From Gammaproteobacteria bacterium (lineage in GTDB: Bacteria; Pseudomonadota; Gammaproteobacteria; Pseudomonadales; Alcanivoracaceae): a DNA stretch of 38,396 nucleotides. The translations under genes and the position numbers were made by a program. The DNA is taken from positions 1 through 38,396 of the forward strand of contig JAGPVL010000011.1 in assembly GCA_018067045.1 (NCBI GenBank), in the 5' to 3' direction. Below, one piece after another: positions 9,449 through 17,940 of the stretch (position 1 is its first letter; each line of letters begins with the position of its first letter). The notes under the pieces were generated by a model. That model saw only the letters and a list, made by a program, of their open reading frames with translations, searched no databases and was not told the origin of the DNA.

Positions 9449-10831
9449 ATGGCGAAAACCCGCGCACAAACAATGAACTCCGGCAATGCGAATGTTGATA
9501 CATCCGGATTAAAAGAGTTGTGGCGCCGCATCGGCTTTTTGCTGGGCGCGCTGCTCGTGTTCCGCGCGGGTTCGCACATACCTGTTCCGGGAATACATCC
9601 TGAGCGGCTTGCAGAAATGTTTAGCGGCACAGAAGACACAATTCTCGGAATGTTTAACATGTTTTCCGGCGGCAATCTTGAGCGAATGAGTATTTTTGCT
9701 CTGGGAATTATGCCGTATATCTCTGCGAGTATCGTCATTCAGCTGATGACCGCCGTAGTGCCTTCTTTGGAACAATTGCGTAAAGAAGGCGAGCAAGGTC
9801 GTCGCAAGATTACGCAATATACGAGATATTTAACATTGGGTCTGGCGCTTATACAGTCTTTTGGTATGGCCGCGGGACTTCTAGGGCAGGGCGTTACTTT
9901 GGTTCCTGAGGGAGCCATGGCTATGCAAATAGCGTCGTACTATTTTGTGGCGATAACGACTCTGGTTACGGGCACGATGTTTTTAATGTGGCTCGGCGAA
10001 CAAATAACTGAACGTGGTATCGGTAACGGTATATCGATGCTTATTTTTGCCGGTATCGTTGCAGGTCTACCGACCGCAGTTGTGCAGCTTTTTGAGTCGG
10101 CTCGCCAAGGCGAAATTAGCTTGATTGTTATGCTTCTAGTTTTAGCAATAGCGATCGGTGTGATTTTTGGAGTGGTTTGGGTTGAGCGTGGTCAGCGGCG
10201 CATAACGGTTAATTATGCGCGTCGCCAGGAAGGCAAGCGTGTTTATGCGGCACAACAAAGCCATTTGCCTCTTAAGGTTAATATGGCCGGTGTTATTCCT
10301 GCAATTTTTGCGAGCTCAATCTTGCTGTTTCCTGCGTCGATTAGTAGTTGGTTTAGCTCATCCGCGGATTCATCAGCATTTAGTCGGGCGATGCAAAGTG
10401 TTACCGATGCACTGCAGCCTGGTACGCCTCTTTATGTACTGTTGTTTACGTTTGGTATTGTATTTTTCTGCTACTTCTACACGGCGTTGGTGTTCAACCC
10501 AAAGGATGTAGCAGACAACCTGAAGAAGTCCGGCGCATATGTCCCGGGTATTCGTCCAGGTGAACAAACTGCACGTTATGTTGATACGGTGATGGGTCGG
10601 TTAACACTTATCGGTGCTGTATATATGACGTTGGTGTGTCTGCTTCCAGTAGGTTTGCAGGCAGTCTGGAATGTGCCTTTTTATCTTGGTGGAACGTCGC
10701 TGCTTATCGTAGTTGTGGTCGTGATGGATTTCTGGTCGCAAGTTAACGCGCACCTGATGTCGACTCAGTATGAAAAGATGATGAAGAAGGCCAATCTAAA
10801 AGGTTACGGCGCAAGCGGTTTGGTGCGCTAA
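9449..10831 (+). CDS. secY: Protein translocase subunit SecY
   Basis: The 460-residue inner-membrane channel protein has about ten hydrophobic segments. Signatures include [12 protein letters not shown] (end of TM1), [15 protein letters not shown] (TM2), [27 protein letters not shown], and the cytoplasmic loop [14 protein letters not shown]. SecY forms the SecYEG pore that accepts proteins from SecA and from the ribosome. It is encoded in the spc operon as in E. coli. Confidence 0.98.
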   Translation: MAKTRAQTMNSGNANVDTSGLKELWRRIGFLLGALLVFRAGSHIPVPGIHPERLAEMFSGTEDTILGMFNMFSGGNLERMSIFALGIMPYISASIVIQLMTAVVPSLEQLRKEGEQGRRKITQYTRYLTLGLALIQSFGMAAGLLGQGVTLVPEGAMAMQIASYYFVAITTLVTGTMFLMWLGEQITERGIGNGISMLIFAGIVAGLPTAVVQLFESARQGEISLIVMLLVLAIAIGVIFGVVWVERGQRRITVNYARRQEGKRVYAAQQSHLPLKVNMAGVIPAIFASSILLFPASISSWFSSSADSSAFSRAMQSVTDALQPGTPLYVLLFTFGIVFFCYFYTALVFNPKDVADNLKKSGAYVPGIRPGEQTARYVDTVMGRLTLIGAVYMTLVCLLPVGLQAVWNVPFYLGGTSLLIVVVVVMDFWSQVNAHLMSTQYEKMMKKANLKGYGASGLVR

Positions 10832-10852
10832 TTAAGTGAAGAGGCGAGTGCT

Positions 10853-10969
10853 ATGAAAGTCCAGGCTTCCGTCAAGAAGGTATGCCGTAATTGTAAGGTC
10901 GTTCGTCGTAATGGGCGTGTGATGGTGATCTGCGCAGCTGAGCCACGGCATAAGCAGCGTCAGGGCTGA
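10853..10969 (+). CDS. rpmJ: 50S ribosomal protein L36 (zinc-binding form)
   Basis: This 38-codon gene starts at ATG 10853, 21 bases after secY, with GAGGCGAG upstream, and ends TGA at 10967-10969. The product [17 protein letters not shown]... has zinc ligands C11, C14, C27 and H33, so it is the C+ form. L36 helps shape 23S domain V near the GTPase centre. Its stop codon lies inside a perfect 11-bp hairpin that extends into the spacer before rpsM. Confidence 0.96.
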   Translation: MKVQASVKKVCRNCKVVRRNGRVMVICAAEPRHKQRQG

Positions 10970-10992
10970 TACGCAATTTCGTTGTGTATCAG
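10966..10992 (+). promoter_or_regulatory. 11-bp hairpin overlapping the rpmJ stop
   Basis: CTGATACGCAA (10966-10976) pairs with TTGTGTATCAG (10982-10992) with one G-T wobble and the loop TTTCG. There is no U tract after it (AAGTTTAGTTG), so it is a weak terminator at best. It may instead protect the mRNA 3' end or act as a processing boundary between the spc and alpha parts. Confidence 0.5.
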
Positions 10993-11000
10993 AAGTTTAG

Positions 11001-11029
11001 TTGAAATTCATCGTGTCAGGCGCTAGTAT
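11001..11029 (+). promoter_or_regulatory. Predicted promoter of the alpha (rpsM) operon
   Basis: The -35 is TTGAAA (11001-11006) and the -10 is TAGTAT (11024-11029), with a 17-base spacer. The start would be near 11036, leaving about 50 bases of leader before rpsM. In E. coli the alpha leader is the target of S4 feedback. A pseudoknot was not established by eye here. Confidence 0.55.
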
Positions 11030-11086
11030 CTGCCGCCCTTTGGTGCAGACAGTCTGTCACGTATCGTTTTAATCGGAGATTTTCGG

Positions 11087-11443
11087 ATGGCCCGTATTGC
11101 AGGCGTAAACATTCCGGACAATAAGCACGCAGTGATTTCACTGACGTATATCTTTGGTATTGGCAACACTACAGCGAAGAAGCTGTGCGTTGCGACTGGC
11201 ATTACGCCAAGTACCAAAGTACGCGAGCTGTCCGAAGAACAACTCGACGCTTTGCGTAATGAGATCGCAAAGATGGCGGTTGAAGGTGACCTGCGCCGGG
11301 AAGTTAGCATGAATATCAAACGGTTGATGGATCTCGGTACATTCCGGGGCATCCGTCACCGTCGCGGTTTGCCGGTACGCGGACAGCGTACTAAGACTAA
11401 TGCCCGGACCCGTAAGGGACCGCGGAAACCGATTCGCAAATAA
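11087..11443 (+). CDS. rpsM: 30S ribosomal protein S13
   Basis: The 118-residue S13 has the opening [26 protein letters not shown] and the C-terminal [26 protein letters not shown] extension that contacts P-site tRNA. It is the first gene of the alpha operon. CGGAG (11072-11076) is the ribosome site. Confidence 0.98.
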   Translation: MARIAGVNIPDNKHAVISLTYIFGIGNTTAKKLCVATGITPSTKVRELSEEQLDALRNEIAKMAVEGDLRREVSMNIKRLMDLGTFRGIRHRRGLPVRGQRTKTNARTRKGPRKPIRK

Positions 11444-11469
11444 GTCCTGATTTCAGGTAGGCACGTATC

Positions 11470-11862
11470 ATGGCGAAGAAAGACAGCGGCGCACGTCGGA
11501 AAAAAGTAACTAGGACCGTGGCAGATGGTATTGCCCACGTACACGCGTCCTTTAATAACACGATCATTACCATCTCTGATCGCCAAGGCAATGTGTTGTC
11601 TTGGGCGACCTCGGGTGGTGCAGGCTTTCGTGGTTCACGTAAAAGCACCCCGTTCGCTGCTCAGGTAGCGGCCGAGAATGCTGGAAACGCGGCGAAGGAT
11701 TACGGGCTTAAGAATCTAGAGGTTCGTGTTAAAGGTCCTGGCCCAGGTCGTGAATCATCAGTGCGTGCACTCAATGCCTGCGGTTATAAAATCACTAGCA
11801 TTGAAGATGTTACGCCGATCCCCCATAACGGCTGTCGTCCGCCGAAAAAGCGTCGCGTGTAA
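11470..11862 (+). CDS. rpsK: 30S ribosomal protein S11
   Basis: The 130-residue S11 contains [49 protein letters not shown] and ends in [14 protein letters not shown], all diagnostic. It lies on the 30S platform near the E site. The gap to rpsM is 26 bases and to rpsD 15 bases. Confidence 0.98.
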   Translation: MAKKDSGARRKKVTRTVADGIAHVHASFNNTIITISDRQGNVLSWATSGGAGFRGSRKSTPFAAQVAAENAGNAAKDYGLKNLEVRVKGPGPGRESSVRALNACGYKITSIEDVTPIPHNGCRPPKKRRV

Positions 11863-11877
11863 CGGGAGTTATAGAGC

Positions 11878-12504
11878 ATGGCAAGATATCTAGGCCCCAA
11901 GTGCAGGCTTTCCCGTCGAGAAGGTACTGACCTGTTCCTGAAGAGCGGTATTCGCCCTTTAGATTCGAAATGTAAGGCTGATCAGGTTCCGGGAGCAGCT
12001 GCGGCTGGCCGTCGCCCTGGCCGTCTGTCCGACTACGGTGTTCAGCTTCGTGAGAAGCAAAAAGTCCGCCGTATGTACGGTGTTCTTGAAAAGCAGTTTC
12101 GCGGATATTACCAGAAAGCATCTCGTTCACGCGGTGCAACTGGTGAGATTTTGTTGCAGTTGCTTGAAAGCCGTCTGGACAACGTTGTTTATCGTATGGG
12201 CTTCGGCGCAACGCGCTCCGAAGCGCGTCAGTTAGTTAGCCATCGCGCGATCCTCGTGAACGGGCTTTCGGTTAACGTCGCGTCATATCAAGTTCAGTTA
12301 GGCGACATTATTTCCGTTCGCGAGAAGTCAAAAAACCAGCTGCGTGTTAAGAGTGCAATGGAATTGGCTCAGCAACGTGGATTCGCATCGTGGATTGAAG
12401 TCGACGATAAAAAGCTTGAAGGAACTTACAAGTCTCAGCCAGAGCGTACCGATTTGCCGTCTGAGATTAATGAGAACCTGATCGTCGAACTTTACTCCAA
12501 GTAA
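11878..12504 (+). CDS. rpsD: 30S ribosomal protein S4 (zinc-independent form)
   Basis: The 208-residue S4 has [28 protein letters not shown] at the start and the S4 RNA-binding domain ([30 protein letters not shown], about 100-130). Only two cysteines (C9, C32) occur in the N-terminal region, so the four-cysteine zinc site is absent. S4 starts 30S assembly. In E. coli it represses the alpha operon. Confidence 0.98.
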   Translation: MARYLGPKCRLSRREGTDLFLKSGIRPLDSKCKADQVPGAAAAGRRPGRLSDYGVQLREKQKVRRMYGVLEKQFRGYYQKASRSRGATGEILLQLLESRLDNVVYRMGFGATRSEARQLVSHRAILVNGLSVNVASYQVQLGDIISVREKSKNQLRVKSAMELAQQRGFASWIEVDDKKLEGTYKSQPERTDLPSEINENLIVELYSK

Positions 12505-12524
12505 GGCTTGCCCGAGGGAATTCT

Positions 12525-13532
12525 ATGACCGCTGTGAACGATTTTCTGACTCCGCGTGCGATCGCGGTCAATGCTATCAGCCCAACTCAGGCAAAAGTTA
12601 TTCTGGAGCCGCTAGAGCGTGGCTTTGGTCATACCTTGGGCACCTCTCTGCGTCGTATTTTGCTATCCAGCATGCCTGGTTGTGCAATCACGGAAGTGGA
12701 AATCGATGGTGTTCAGCACGAGTACTCGTCTATCGAGGGTGTGCAGGAAGATGTGATTAACATCCTTTTGAACTTGAAAGGCGTCGCTTTGCGCATGGAA
12801 GATCGCGAAGAAGCAACGCTTGAACTGGTTAAGAAGGGCGCTGGAGCGGTGACGGCAGGCGATATTCAGCGTGATCATAGCGTTGAAATCGTAAACCCTG
12901 ATCACGTTATCTGCACCATCAACGGTAGCACTGAGCTTCGCATGAAGCTGACGGTCAAGAAAGGCCGAGGCTATGTTGCTGCAGACTCTAGGCATACTGA
13001 TGAAGACGAAACTCGTGGTATTGGCAAGCTTCAGTTAGATGCGAGCTTTAGCCCTGTGCGCCGAGTGGCCTACGTTGTAGAAGCGGCTCGAGTAGAGCAG
13101 CGCACTGACTTGGACAAGTTGGTTATTGATCTTGAGACTGACGGCACCATTGATCCTGAAGAAGCTATTCGCCGCGCCGCAACGATTTTGCAGCAGCAGA
13201 TAGCGGTGTTTGTTGATCTTGAGCAAGAGCGCAAGCCTGAGAAAAAGGAACAGCGCGAAGAAGTAGATCCAATTCTTCTGCGTCCGGTTGATGATCTTGA
13301 GTTGACGGTTCGTTCGGCTAACTGTTTGAAAGCAGAGAATATTTATTATATCGGCGATCTAGTTCAGCGTACTGAAGTTGAGCTGCTGAAAACGCCTAAT
13401 TTGGGCAAGAAGTCGCTGACGGAAATCAAAGATGTATTGGCTTCTAAGGGCTTGTCCTTAGGCATGCGTCTAGAAAGCTGGCCACCAGCCAGTCTGCGCG
13501 ATGATGATCGCCTGAATACCCGTCTGCGTTAA
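12525..13532 (+). CDS. rpoA: RNA polymerase alpha subunit
   Basis: The 335-residue alpha subunit has the N-terminal dimerisation domain ([25 protein letters not shown], about 28-52), a flexible linker around residues 235-250, and a C-terminal domain. That domain has [22 protein letters not shown], which includes the conserved arginine that contacts UP elements and CRP. The position between rpsD and rplQ is universal in this group. Confidence 0.99.
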   Translation: MTAVNDFLTPRAIAVNAISPTQAKVILEPLERGFGHTLGTSLRRILLSSMPGCAITEVEIDGVQHEYSSIEGVQEDVINILLNLKGVALRMEDREEATLELVKKGAGAVTAGDIQRDHSVEIVNPDHVICTINGSTELRMKLTVKKGRGYVAADSRHTDEDETRGIGKLQLDASFSPVRRVAYVVEAARVEQRTDLDKLVIDLETDGTIDPEEAIRRAATILQQQIAVFVDLEQERKPEKKEQREEVDPILLRPVDDLELTVRSANCLKAENIYYIGDLVQRTEVELLKTPNLGKKSLTEIKDVLASKGLSLGMRLESWPPASLRDDDRLNTRLR

Positions 13533-13546
13533 TTTGATTGTGTAGC

Positions 13547-13564
13547 GGGCGCCTGTTGGCGCCC
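13547..13564 (+). repeat. GC-rich hairpin between rpoA and rplQ
   Basis: GGGCGCC (13547-13553) pairs with GGCGCCC (13558-13564) around TGTT. The following bases (TCAAGCGAAGG) are not U-rich, so this is not a rho-independent terminator. It may modulate the relative level of rplQ. Confidence 0.5.
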
Positions 13565-13584
13565 TCAAGCGAAGGAATAGAACC

Positions 13585-13971
13585 ATGCGTCATCGCAAAA
13601 GCGGCCGTAAATTTAACCGCAACAGCGCTCACCGTCAGGCTATGTTTCGTAACATGGTTGTGTCGCTGCTTGAGCACGAAGCAATTAAGACAACCTTGCC
13701 AAAAGCAAAAGAGCTACGTGGTTTTGTAGAGCCACTGATTACTCTTGCGAAAAACGATACAGTCGCAAACCGCCGTTTGGCGTTCGCGCGCACTCGATCA
13801 GAGGCAATCGTTGGTAAGTTATTTACTGATATTGGTCCACGCTCGAAGAATCGCCCTGGTGGCTACGTTCGCGTTCTAAAGAACGGTTTCCGGACTGGCG
13901 ATAAAGCTCCTATGGCTTATGTCGAGTTGGTTGATCGCGCAGCAGCAGCGGCTCCTGCCGACGCTGAATAG
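13585..13971 (+). CDS. rplQ: 50S ribosomal protein L17
   Basis: The 128-residue L17 begins [24 protein letters not shown] and includes [29 protein letters not shown]. The alanine-rich tail is a usual variable end. It is the last gene of the superoperon and is followed 13 bases later by a strong terminator. The ribosome site is AAGGAAT. Confidence 0.98.
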   Translation: MRHRKSGRKFNRNSAHRQAMFRNMVVSLLEHEAIKTTLPKAKELRGFVEPLITLAKNDTVANRRLAFARTRSEAIVGKLFTDIGPRSKNRPGGYVRVLKNGFRTGDKAPMAYVELVDRAAAAAPADAE

Positions 13972-13984
13972 TGTCGATATAAGC

Positions 13985-14025
13985 AGCACAAAAAAGCCGA
14001 GCTTATTGCTCGGCTTTTTTGTGCT
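13985..14025. terminator. Perfect 18-bp bidirectional terminator (rplQ / uvrA)
   Basis: AGCACAAAAAAGCCGAGC (13985-14002) is the exact reverse complement of 14008-14025, around the loop TTATT. The A and T tracts inside the arms give a U tract in either direction, so it can end rplQ transcription from the left and uvrA transcription from the right. Confidence 0.9.
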
Positions 14026-14056
14026 TGTCAGGTTTTCGGCAATTTACAAACCTTTG

Positions 14057-14075
14057 AGGAGGGGGCGCCCCTCCT
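14057..14075. repeat. GC hairpin downstream of the uvrA stop
   Basis: AGGAGGGG (14057-14064) pairs with CCCCTCCT (14068-14075). No U tract follows on either strand. It lies between the uvrA stop and the 18-bp terminator, and could stabilise the uvrA transcript end or aid pausing. Confidence 0.5.
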
Positions 14076-14094
14076 GCAAGCGTTCTTTGTGTTG

Positions 14095-16914
14095 CTATTG
14101 AAGCATAGGCTTTAAGAATCTAGCCGTATGACTCCCTTCAACTAACGCCACGGTCTCCGGTGTACCTTCGGCGATTATGTTTCCGCCGCCGTCACCGCCT
14201 TCTGGACCTAGGTCAATAATCCAGTCGGCTGTTTTGACAACATCAAGGTTGTGCTCAATCACAACGATGGTGTTGCCGTGGTCCCGCAGTCTAAATAGCA
14301 CGGTTAGTAACTGCTGTATGTCGTGGAAGTGCAGGCCTGTCGTCGGTTCGTCGAGAATGTATAGCGTCCTGCCGGTATCGCGTTTTGATAGTTCGCGGGC
14401 CAGCTTTACGCGCTGCGCCTCGCCTCCAGACAAGGTGGTAGCTGCCTGGCCAAGCGTAATGTAGCTGAGGCCGACATCAATCAATGTCTGTAGTTTTCGC
14501 GCGAGAGCGGGGACAGCATCAAAAAATTCGCGTGAATCTTCAACCGTCATCTTGAGTACTTCGTAAATATTCTTGCCTTTGTATAAAACCTCAAGTGTTT
14601 CGCGGTTGTAGCGTTTGCCGACGCAGACTTCGCATGGGACATATACGTCGGGTAAAAAGTGCATTTCTACTTTGATGACGCCATCGCCTTGGCATGCTTC
14701 GCAGCGGCCGCCTTTTACGTTGAAACTAAATCTTCCAGTTTTGTAGCCGCGTGCGCGTGCTTCTTGCGTTGCTGCAAAGAGGTCGCGAATCGGGGTGAAT
14801 AGCCCTGTATAGGTCGCAGGGTTAGAGCGCGGGGTTCGACCGATTGGGCTTTGATCAATATCGATAACTTTGTCGAAGTGATCCATGCCAGTTACTGCTT
14901 GGTGTGCGGACGCCTTTAATACGGTAGCGCCATTGAGCTGCGTTGCTGCAATAGGGTACAGGGTTGCGTTAATTAGGGTCGATTTCCCTGAACCTGAAAC
15001 GCCAGTCACACATGTAAGGAGGCCAACAGGGATTCTTAAAGTAACATCTTTTAAGTTGTTGCCCGTTGCACCTTCTAGGGTCAGCCATTTTTTCGAGACG
15101 GGCGTTCGCTGCGCGGGTATTTTTATAGATTGGCGACCGGATAGGTAGTCACCGGTGACTGAGCGCGGTTGGTTAATAATGTCAGCTGCCGTGCCTTGGG
15201 CAATAATTTCTCCGCCATGTACGCCAGCGCCTGGGCCGATATCAATAACATGGTCGGCCATGCGGATTGCGTCTTCGTCGTGCTCCACCACAATCACAGT
15301 GTTGCCTAAGTCGCGTAGCCGCGTCAGCGTAGCCAATAAACGCTCGTTGTCACGTTGATGCAAACCAATAGAGGGCTCGTCTAAAACGTACATCACGCCA
15401 ACGAGACCAGCGCCTATTTGTGAAGCCAGCCTAATGCGCTGGGCCTCCCCTCCCGATAGAGTGTCGGCATTGCGTTCTAGTGATAGGTAGTCGAGGCCGA
15501 CGTTGACGAGAAACTGAAGGCGTTCTCGAATCTCCTTGAGAATTTTGTCCGCGACGGTGCCACGATGCCCTTTTAACTTAAGGGTGCCGTAATAGTCGCA
15601 GGCTTTACCTACGGGCATTCTCACAATTTCGGGTAATGTGACTTCGTCTATATACACATGCCTTGCAGATTCGCGTAAACGAGACCCTTTGCACCCAGGG
15701 CAAGACGACGTGCTGAGGTAGTTTGAAAGATCTTCGCGAACAGCGTCTGACTCGGTTTCCCGGTAGCGACGTTCCATGTTGGGGATAATGCCTTCAAACG
15801 GATGGTTGCGTTTAACGATGTCGCCGCGGTCGTTGAGATATCTAAACTCAACGATATCTTTGCCGGTTCCGTAGAGGATGTTGTGCTGTGCTTTTGTGTT
15901 GAGCGCTTCAAATGGCTGGTCCATGTCGAAATCGAGCTGCTCGGAAAGCGACGTGAGCATTTGGAAGTAATAAACGTTGCGTCGGTCCCAGCCGCGGATA
16001 GCACCCTCTGATAAAGAAAGGGTGGTGGATACGATGACTTTGTCTTCATCGAAAAACTGTTTTACACCAAGTCCGTCACAGCTTGGGCAAGCGCCTGCAG
16101 GATTGTTGAAGGAGAATAGTCTTGGTTCAAGCTCTGGAATGGAGTAGCCGCAATGCGGGCAGGCGAAACGAGCAGAGAAAATAGTTTCACTGCCGCTTCC
16201 GTCCATTGGCGCAATGATGGCAATGTCGTCGGCTAGGTTTAAGGCAGTCTCAAAGGACTCTGCTAATCTATTTTGCAAATCGGCGCGGACCTTAAATCGA
16301 TCGACAACGACTTCGATGGTGTGTTTCTTTTTCTTGTCCAGCTCAGGAGTGTCGTCGAGCTCATGCACTCTGCCGTTAATGCGTGCCCTAATAAAACCGC
16401 GCGCCCTTAATTCATCGAACAGGGCTAGATGCTCGCCTTTTTTTTCGCGCACAACCGGCGCCAGCAGCATCAGCTTTTCGCCTTCTGGTAAGGCGAGAAC
16501 TTGGTCGACCATTTGGCTAATGGTTTGCGCGGCTAGTGGGGCGTCATGCGTGGGGCAGCGTGGTTCGCCAGCTCGGGCGTATAGCAGCCGTAAGTAGTCA
16601 TAAATTTCGGTAATTGTGCCGACGGTCGAGCGCGGGTTATGGCTGGTAGATTTCTGCTCAATCGAAATAGCCGGGCTTAGGCCCTCGATGTGATCGACAT
16701 CGGGCTTTTCCATCATCGATAAGAACTGTCGGGCGTAGGTAGAGAGTGACTCAACGTAGCGGCGCTGGCCTTCCGCATAAAGTGTATCGAATGCGAGCGA
16801 TGACTTTCCGGAGCCGGAAAGCCCCGTGATGACCACGAGCTTATCTCGCGGTATATCAATGTCGATGTTTTTGAGATTATGGGTGCGAGCACCCCGTACC
16901 AGAATCGTATCCAT
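14095..16914 (-). CDS. uvrA: UvrABC system protein A (excinuclease ATPase)
   Basis: The 939-residue damage-recognition ATPase of nucleotide excision repair is full length. It has two ABC modules: Walker A GLSGSGKS at residues 31-38 and GVSGSGKST near 640, and two LSGGEAQR signatures. Zinc-binding cysteine pairs occur at CPHC...CPSC and at CEAC...CEVC. UvrA dimers load UvrB on damaged DNA. The gene runs against the ribosomal operon and has a LexA box over its predicted start site, which fits SOS control as known for uvrA in E. coli. Confidence 0.99.
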   Translation of the reverse strand: MDTILVRGARTHNLKNIDIDIPRDKLVVITGLSGSGKSSLAFDTLYAEGQRRYVESLSTYARQFLSMMEKPDVDHIEGLSPAISIEQKSTSHNPRSTVGTITEIYDYLRLLYARAGEPRCPTHDAPLAAQTISQMVDQVLALPEGEKLMLLAPVVREKKGEHLALFDELRARGFIRARINGRVHELDDTPELDKKKKHTIEVVVDRFKVRADLQNRLAESFETALNLADDIAIIAPMDGSGSETIFSARFACPHCGYSIPELEPRLFSFNNPAGACPSCDGLGVKQFFDEDKVIVSTTLSLSEGAIRGWDRRNVYYFQMLTSLSEQLDFDMDQPFEALNTKAQHNILYGTGKDIVEFRYLNDRGDIVKRNHPFEGIIPNMERRYRETESDAVREDLSNYLSTSSCPGCKGSRLRESARHVYIDEVTLPEIVRMPVGKACDYYGTLKLKGHRGTVADKILKEIRERLQFLVNVGLDYLSLERNADTLSGGEAQRIRLASQIGAGLVGVMYVLDEPSIGLHQRDNERLLATLTRLRDLGNTVIVVEHDEDAIRMADHVIDIGPGAGVHGGEIIAQGTAADIINQPRSVTGDYLSGRQSIKIPAQRTPVSKKWLTLEGATGNNLKDVTLRIPVGLLTCVTGVSGSGKSTLINATLYPIAATQLNGATVLKASAHQAVTGMDHFDKVIDIDQSPIGRTPRSNPATYTGLFTPIRDLFAATQEARARGYKTGRFSFNVKGGRCEACQGDGVIKVEMHFLPDVYVPCEVCVGKRYNRETLEVLYKGKNIYEVLKMTVEDSREFFDAVPALARKLQTLIDVGLSYITLGQAATTLSGGEAQRVKLARELSKRDTGRTLYILDEPTTGLHFHDIQQLLTVLFRLRDHGNTIVVIEHNLDVVKTADWIIDLGPEGGDGGGNIIAEGTPETVALVEGSHTARFLKPMLQ

Positions 16915-16934
16915 GCATCTTCGCCAAGAGAGTA

Positions 16935-16950
16935 CTGTCTAAATGAACAG
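16935..16950 (-). promoter_or_regulatory. LexA (SOS) box upstream of uvrA
   Basis: CTGTCTAAATGAACAG fits the gammaproteobacterial LexA consensus CTGT-N8-ACAG exactly in its outer bases. It lies 21 bases upstream of the uvrA ATG. It is immediately downstream of a minus-strand TATACT -10 (16954-16959), so bound LexA would cover the transcription start. The -35 is poor. Confidence 0.8.
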
Positions 16951-16953
16951 CGT

Positions 16954-16959
16954 AGTATA
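16954..16959 (-). promoter_or_regulatory. Predicted -10 element of uvrA
   Basis: On the minus strand the bases read TATACT, 5 of 6 matches to the sigma70 -10. The expected start falls near 16947, within the LexA box. The hexamer 17 bases upstream (TAGTCC) is a poor -35. Confidence 0.5.
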
Positions 16960-17022
16960 CGGCAAAGATTGAGACGGGACTATCGTTGCGAATGTTTCGC
17001 GGATTGTCGCAGCGAAGCAGCA

Positions 17023-17061
17023 CCCAATAAAAAGGCCGGAGTAACCGGCCTTTTTATTGGG
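17023..17061. terminator. Perfect 17-bp terminator downstream of the LuxR-type gene
   Basis: CCCAATAAAAAGGCCGG (17023-17039) is the exact reverse complement of 17045-17061, loop AGTAA. It begins 13 bases after the stop of the minus-strand regulator gene and has A/T runs in its arms, so it can act in both directions. It insulates the regulator from uvrA, which lies next in the same direction. Confidence 0.85.
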
Positions 17062-17074
17062 TTGTCACTGGCGG

Positions 17075-17725
17075 TTAGAGGTTTTCTTGTGCCCAGTTGA
17101 CGGCTTGCAAACGGTTGGAGGCGTTAATTTTCTTAAAAATATTATAGATGTGCGTTTTGATCGTGTGCGGGCTAAGGCTTAACGTTTTGGCAATTTCAGA
17201 GTTTTTTGCGCCGGTAGCTAGGACCTTAAGCACTTCAACTTCACGATCCGTCAGCGTGACTTCGCTGCGGGCAAAGGTCTTATTGAAACCGCGGGATTTC
17301 ATGAGATATTGCTGTAGAACCTTGCGCGGCAGCCATAGCTCGCTTTCGAACATCGCGCGAACGCCTTTCAGAAGTTGTTCTTGTGGGCAGTCATGCAGGA
17401 AGCCGCCATTGACCATCGGCAAGCCGGCAAGACGGGACAGCGAATCTTCTAGGTCTACATTGAATACGCCGATCAATAAATCGCCATCGACACGTTGGTC
17501 GGCATCCATTAGGTAGGTGATGATGGCGTTGATGTCGACAGTATTAAAGTCAATGAGAAACAATGATTGTTCGCAGTCAGCGAGCTGGCCGAGCTCCGCT
17601 TCTTCTGGGAGTTTTACTGCAGTAGCAGGCACATTCTGCTTGCCTAGAAATTCAGCGAGCAATGAGTTTTGGAGGTGTTGCCCCCCGACGACGAAAACTT
17701 GTTGTTGTTTGTTGAATATAGTCAT
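17075..17725 (-). CDS. CsgD/VpsT-type LuxR transcriptional regulator
   Basis: The product (216 residues from the ATG at 17725) has an N-terminal receiver-like domain and a C-terminal LuxR/GerE helix-turn-helix (TLTDREVEVLKVLATGAKNS, then SPHTIKTHIYNIFKKI). Both are closest in my memory to CsgD and VpsT, the biofilm-matrix regulators. The residues WLPR occur at 131-134. VpsT binds c-di-GMP through W-[FLM]-[TS]-R at the same numbering, so W, L and R match and one position is Pro. Start 17725 is preferred over 17737 because GAAGG lies just before it. The receiver lacks an obvious phospho-acceptor acidic cluster, as in VpsT and CsgD. Its target genes are not known. Confidence 0.85.
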   Translation of the reverse strand: MTIFNKQQQVFVVGGQHLQNSLLAEFLGKQNVPATAVKLPEEAELGQLADCEQSLFLIDFNTVDINAIITYLMDADQRVDGDLLIGVFNVDLEDSLSRLAGLPMVNGGFLHDCPQEQLLKGVRAMFESELWLPRKVLQQYLMKSRGFNKTFARSEVTLTDREVEVLKVLATGAKNSEIAKTLSLSPHTIKTHIYNIFKKINASNRLQAVNWAQENL

Positions 17726-17806
17726 CTGGCCTTCCATTTGGGGCGCCGTCTCAGTGCGAGATCAGTGCCAGTGCAGTCCCAATCTAAGCTAAGCGCTACG
17801 AAAAAA

Positions 17807-17846
17807 CACTGAATATATGGGAATTTATCACCAGTTCAGTGCTGGT
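17807..17846. repeat. Inverted repeats in the divergent LuxR-type / yajR spacer
   Basis: CACTGAA (17807-17813) and TTCAGTG (17835-17841) are exact inverted repeats 21 bases apart. The right copy sits inside a second palindrome, ACCAG-N7-CTGGT (17830-17846). CAGTG also recurs at 17752, 17763 and 17769. These could be operator sites for the adjacent regulator. Confidence 0.45.
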
Positions 17847-17902
17847 TCAATTTGCCGAGGCCAGAGCATACATCAATAGGGGCGGGCGTTGTCGAGGTAT
17901 TC

Positions 17903-17911
17903 TGCTACACT
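17903..17911 (+). promoter_or_regulatory. Extended -10 promoter of yajR
   Basis: TGCTACACT has the extended -10 form (TG-N-TACACT). There is no recognisable -35 17 bases upstream. The start would be near 17918, giving a leader of about 23 bases before the ATG at 17941. Confidence 0.4.
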
Positions 17912-17940
17912 GGCCCGCTTTCCTCGTTACGGGTCTCGAA

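Noticed and set aside
13547-13564. GC hairpin between rpoA and rplQ considered as a terminator
   Set aside because: No U tract follows and rplQ lies 20 bases downstream, so termination there is unlikely.
348-13971. Mobile element or gene gain inside the ribosomal block
   Set aside because: Order, spacing and gene lengths are those of the standard gammaproteobacterial S10-spc-alpha cluster with nothing inserted.
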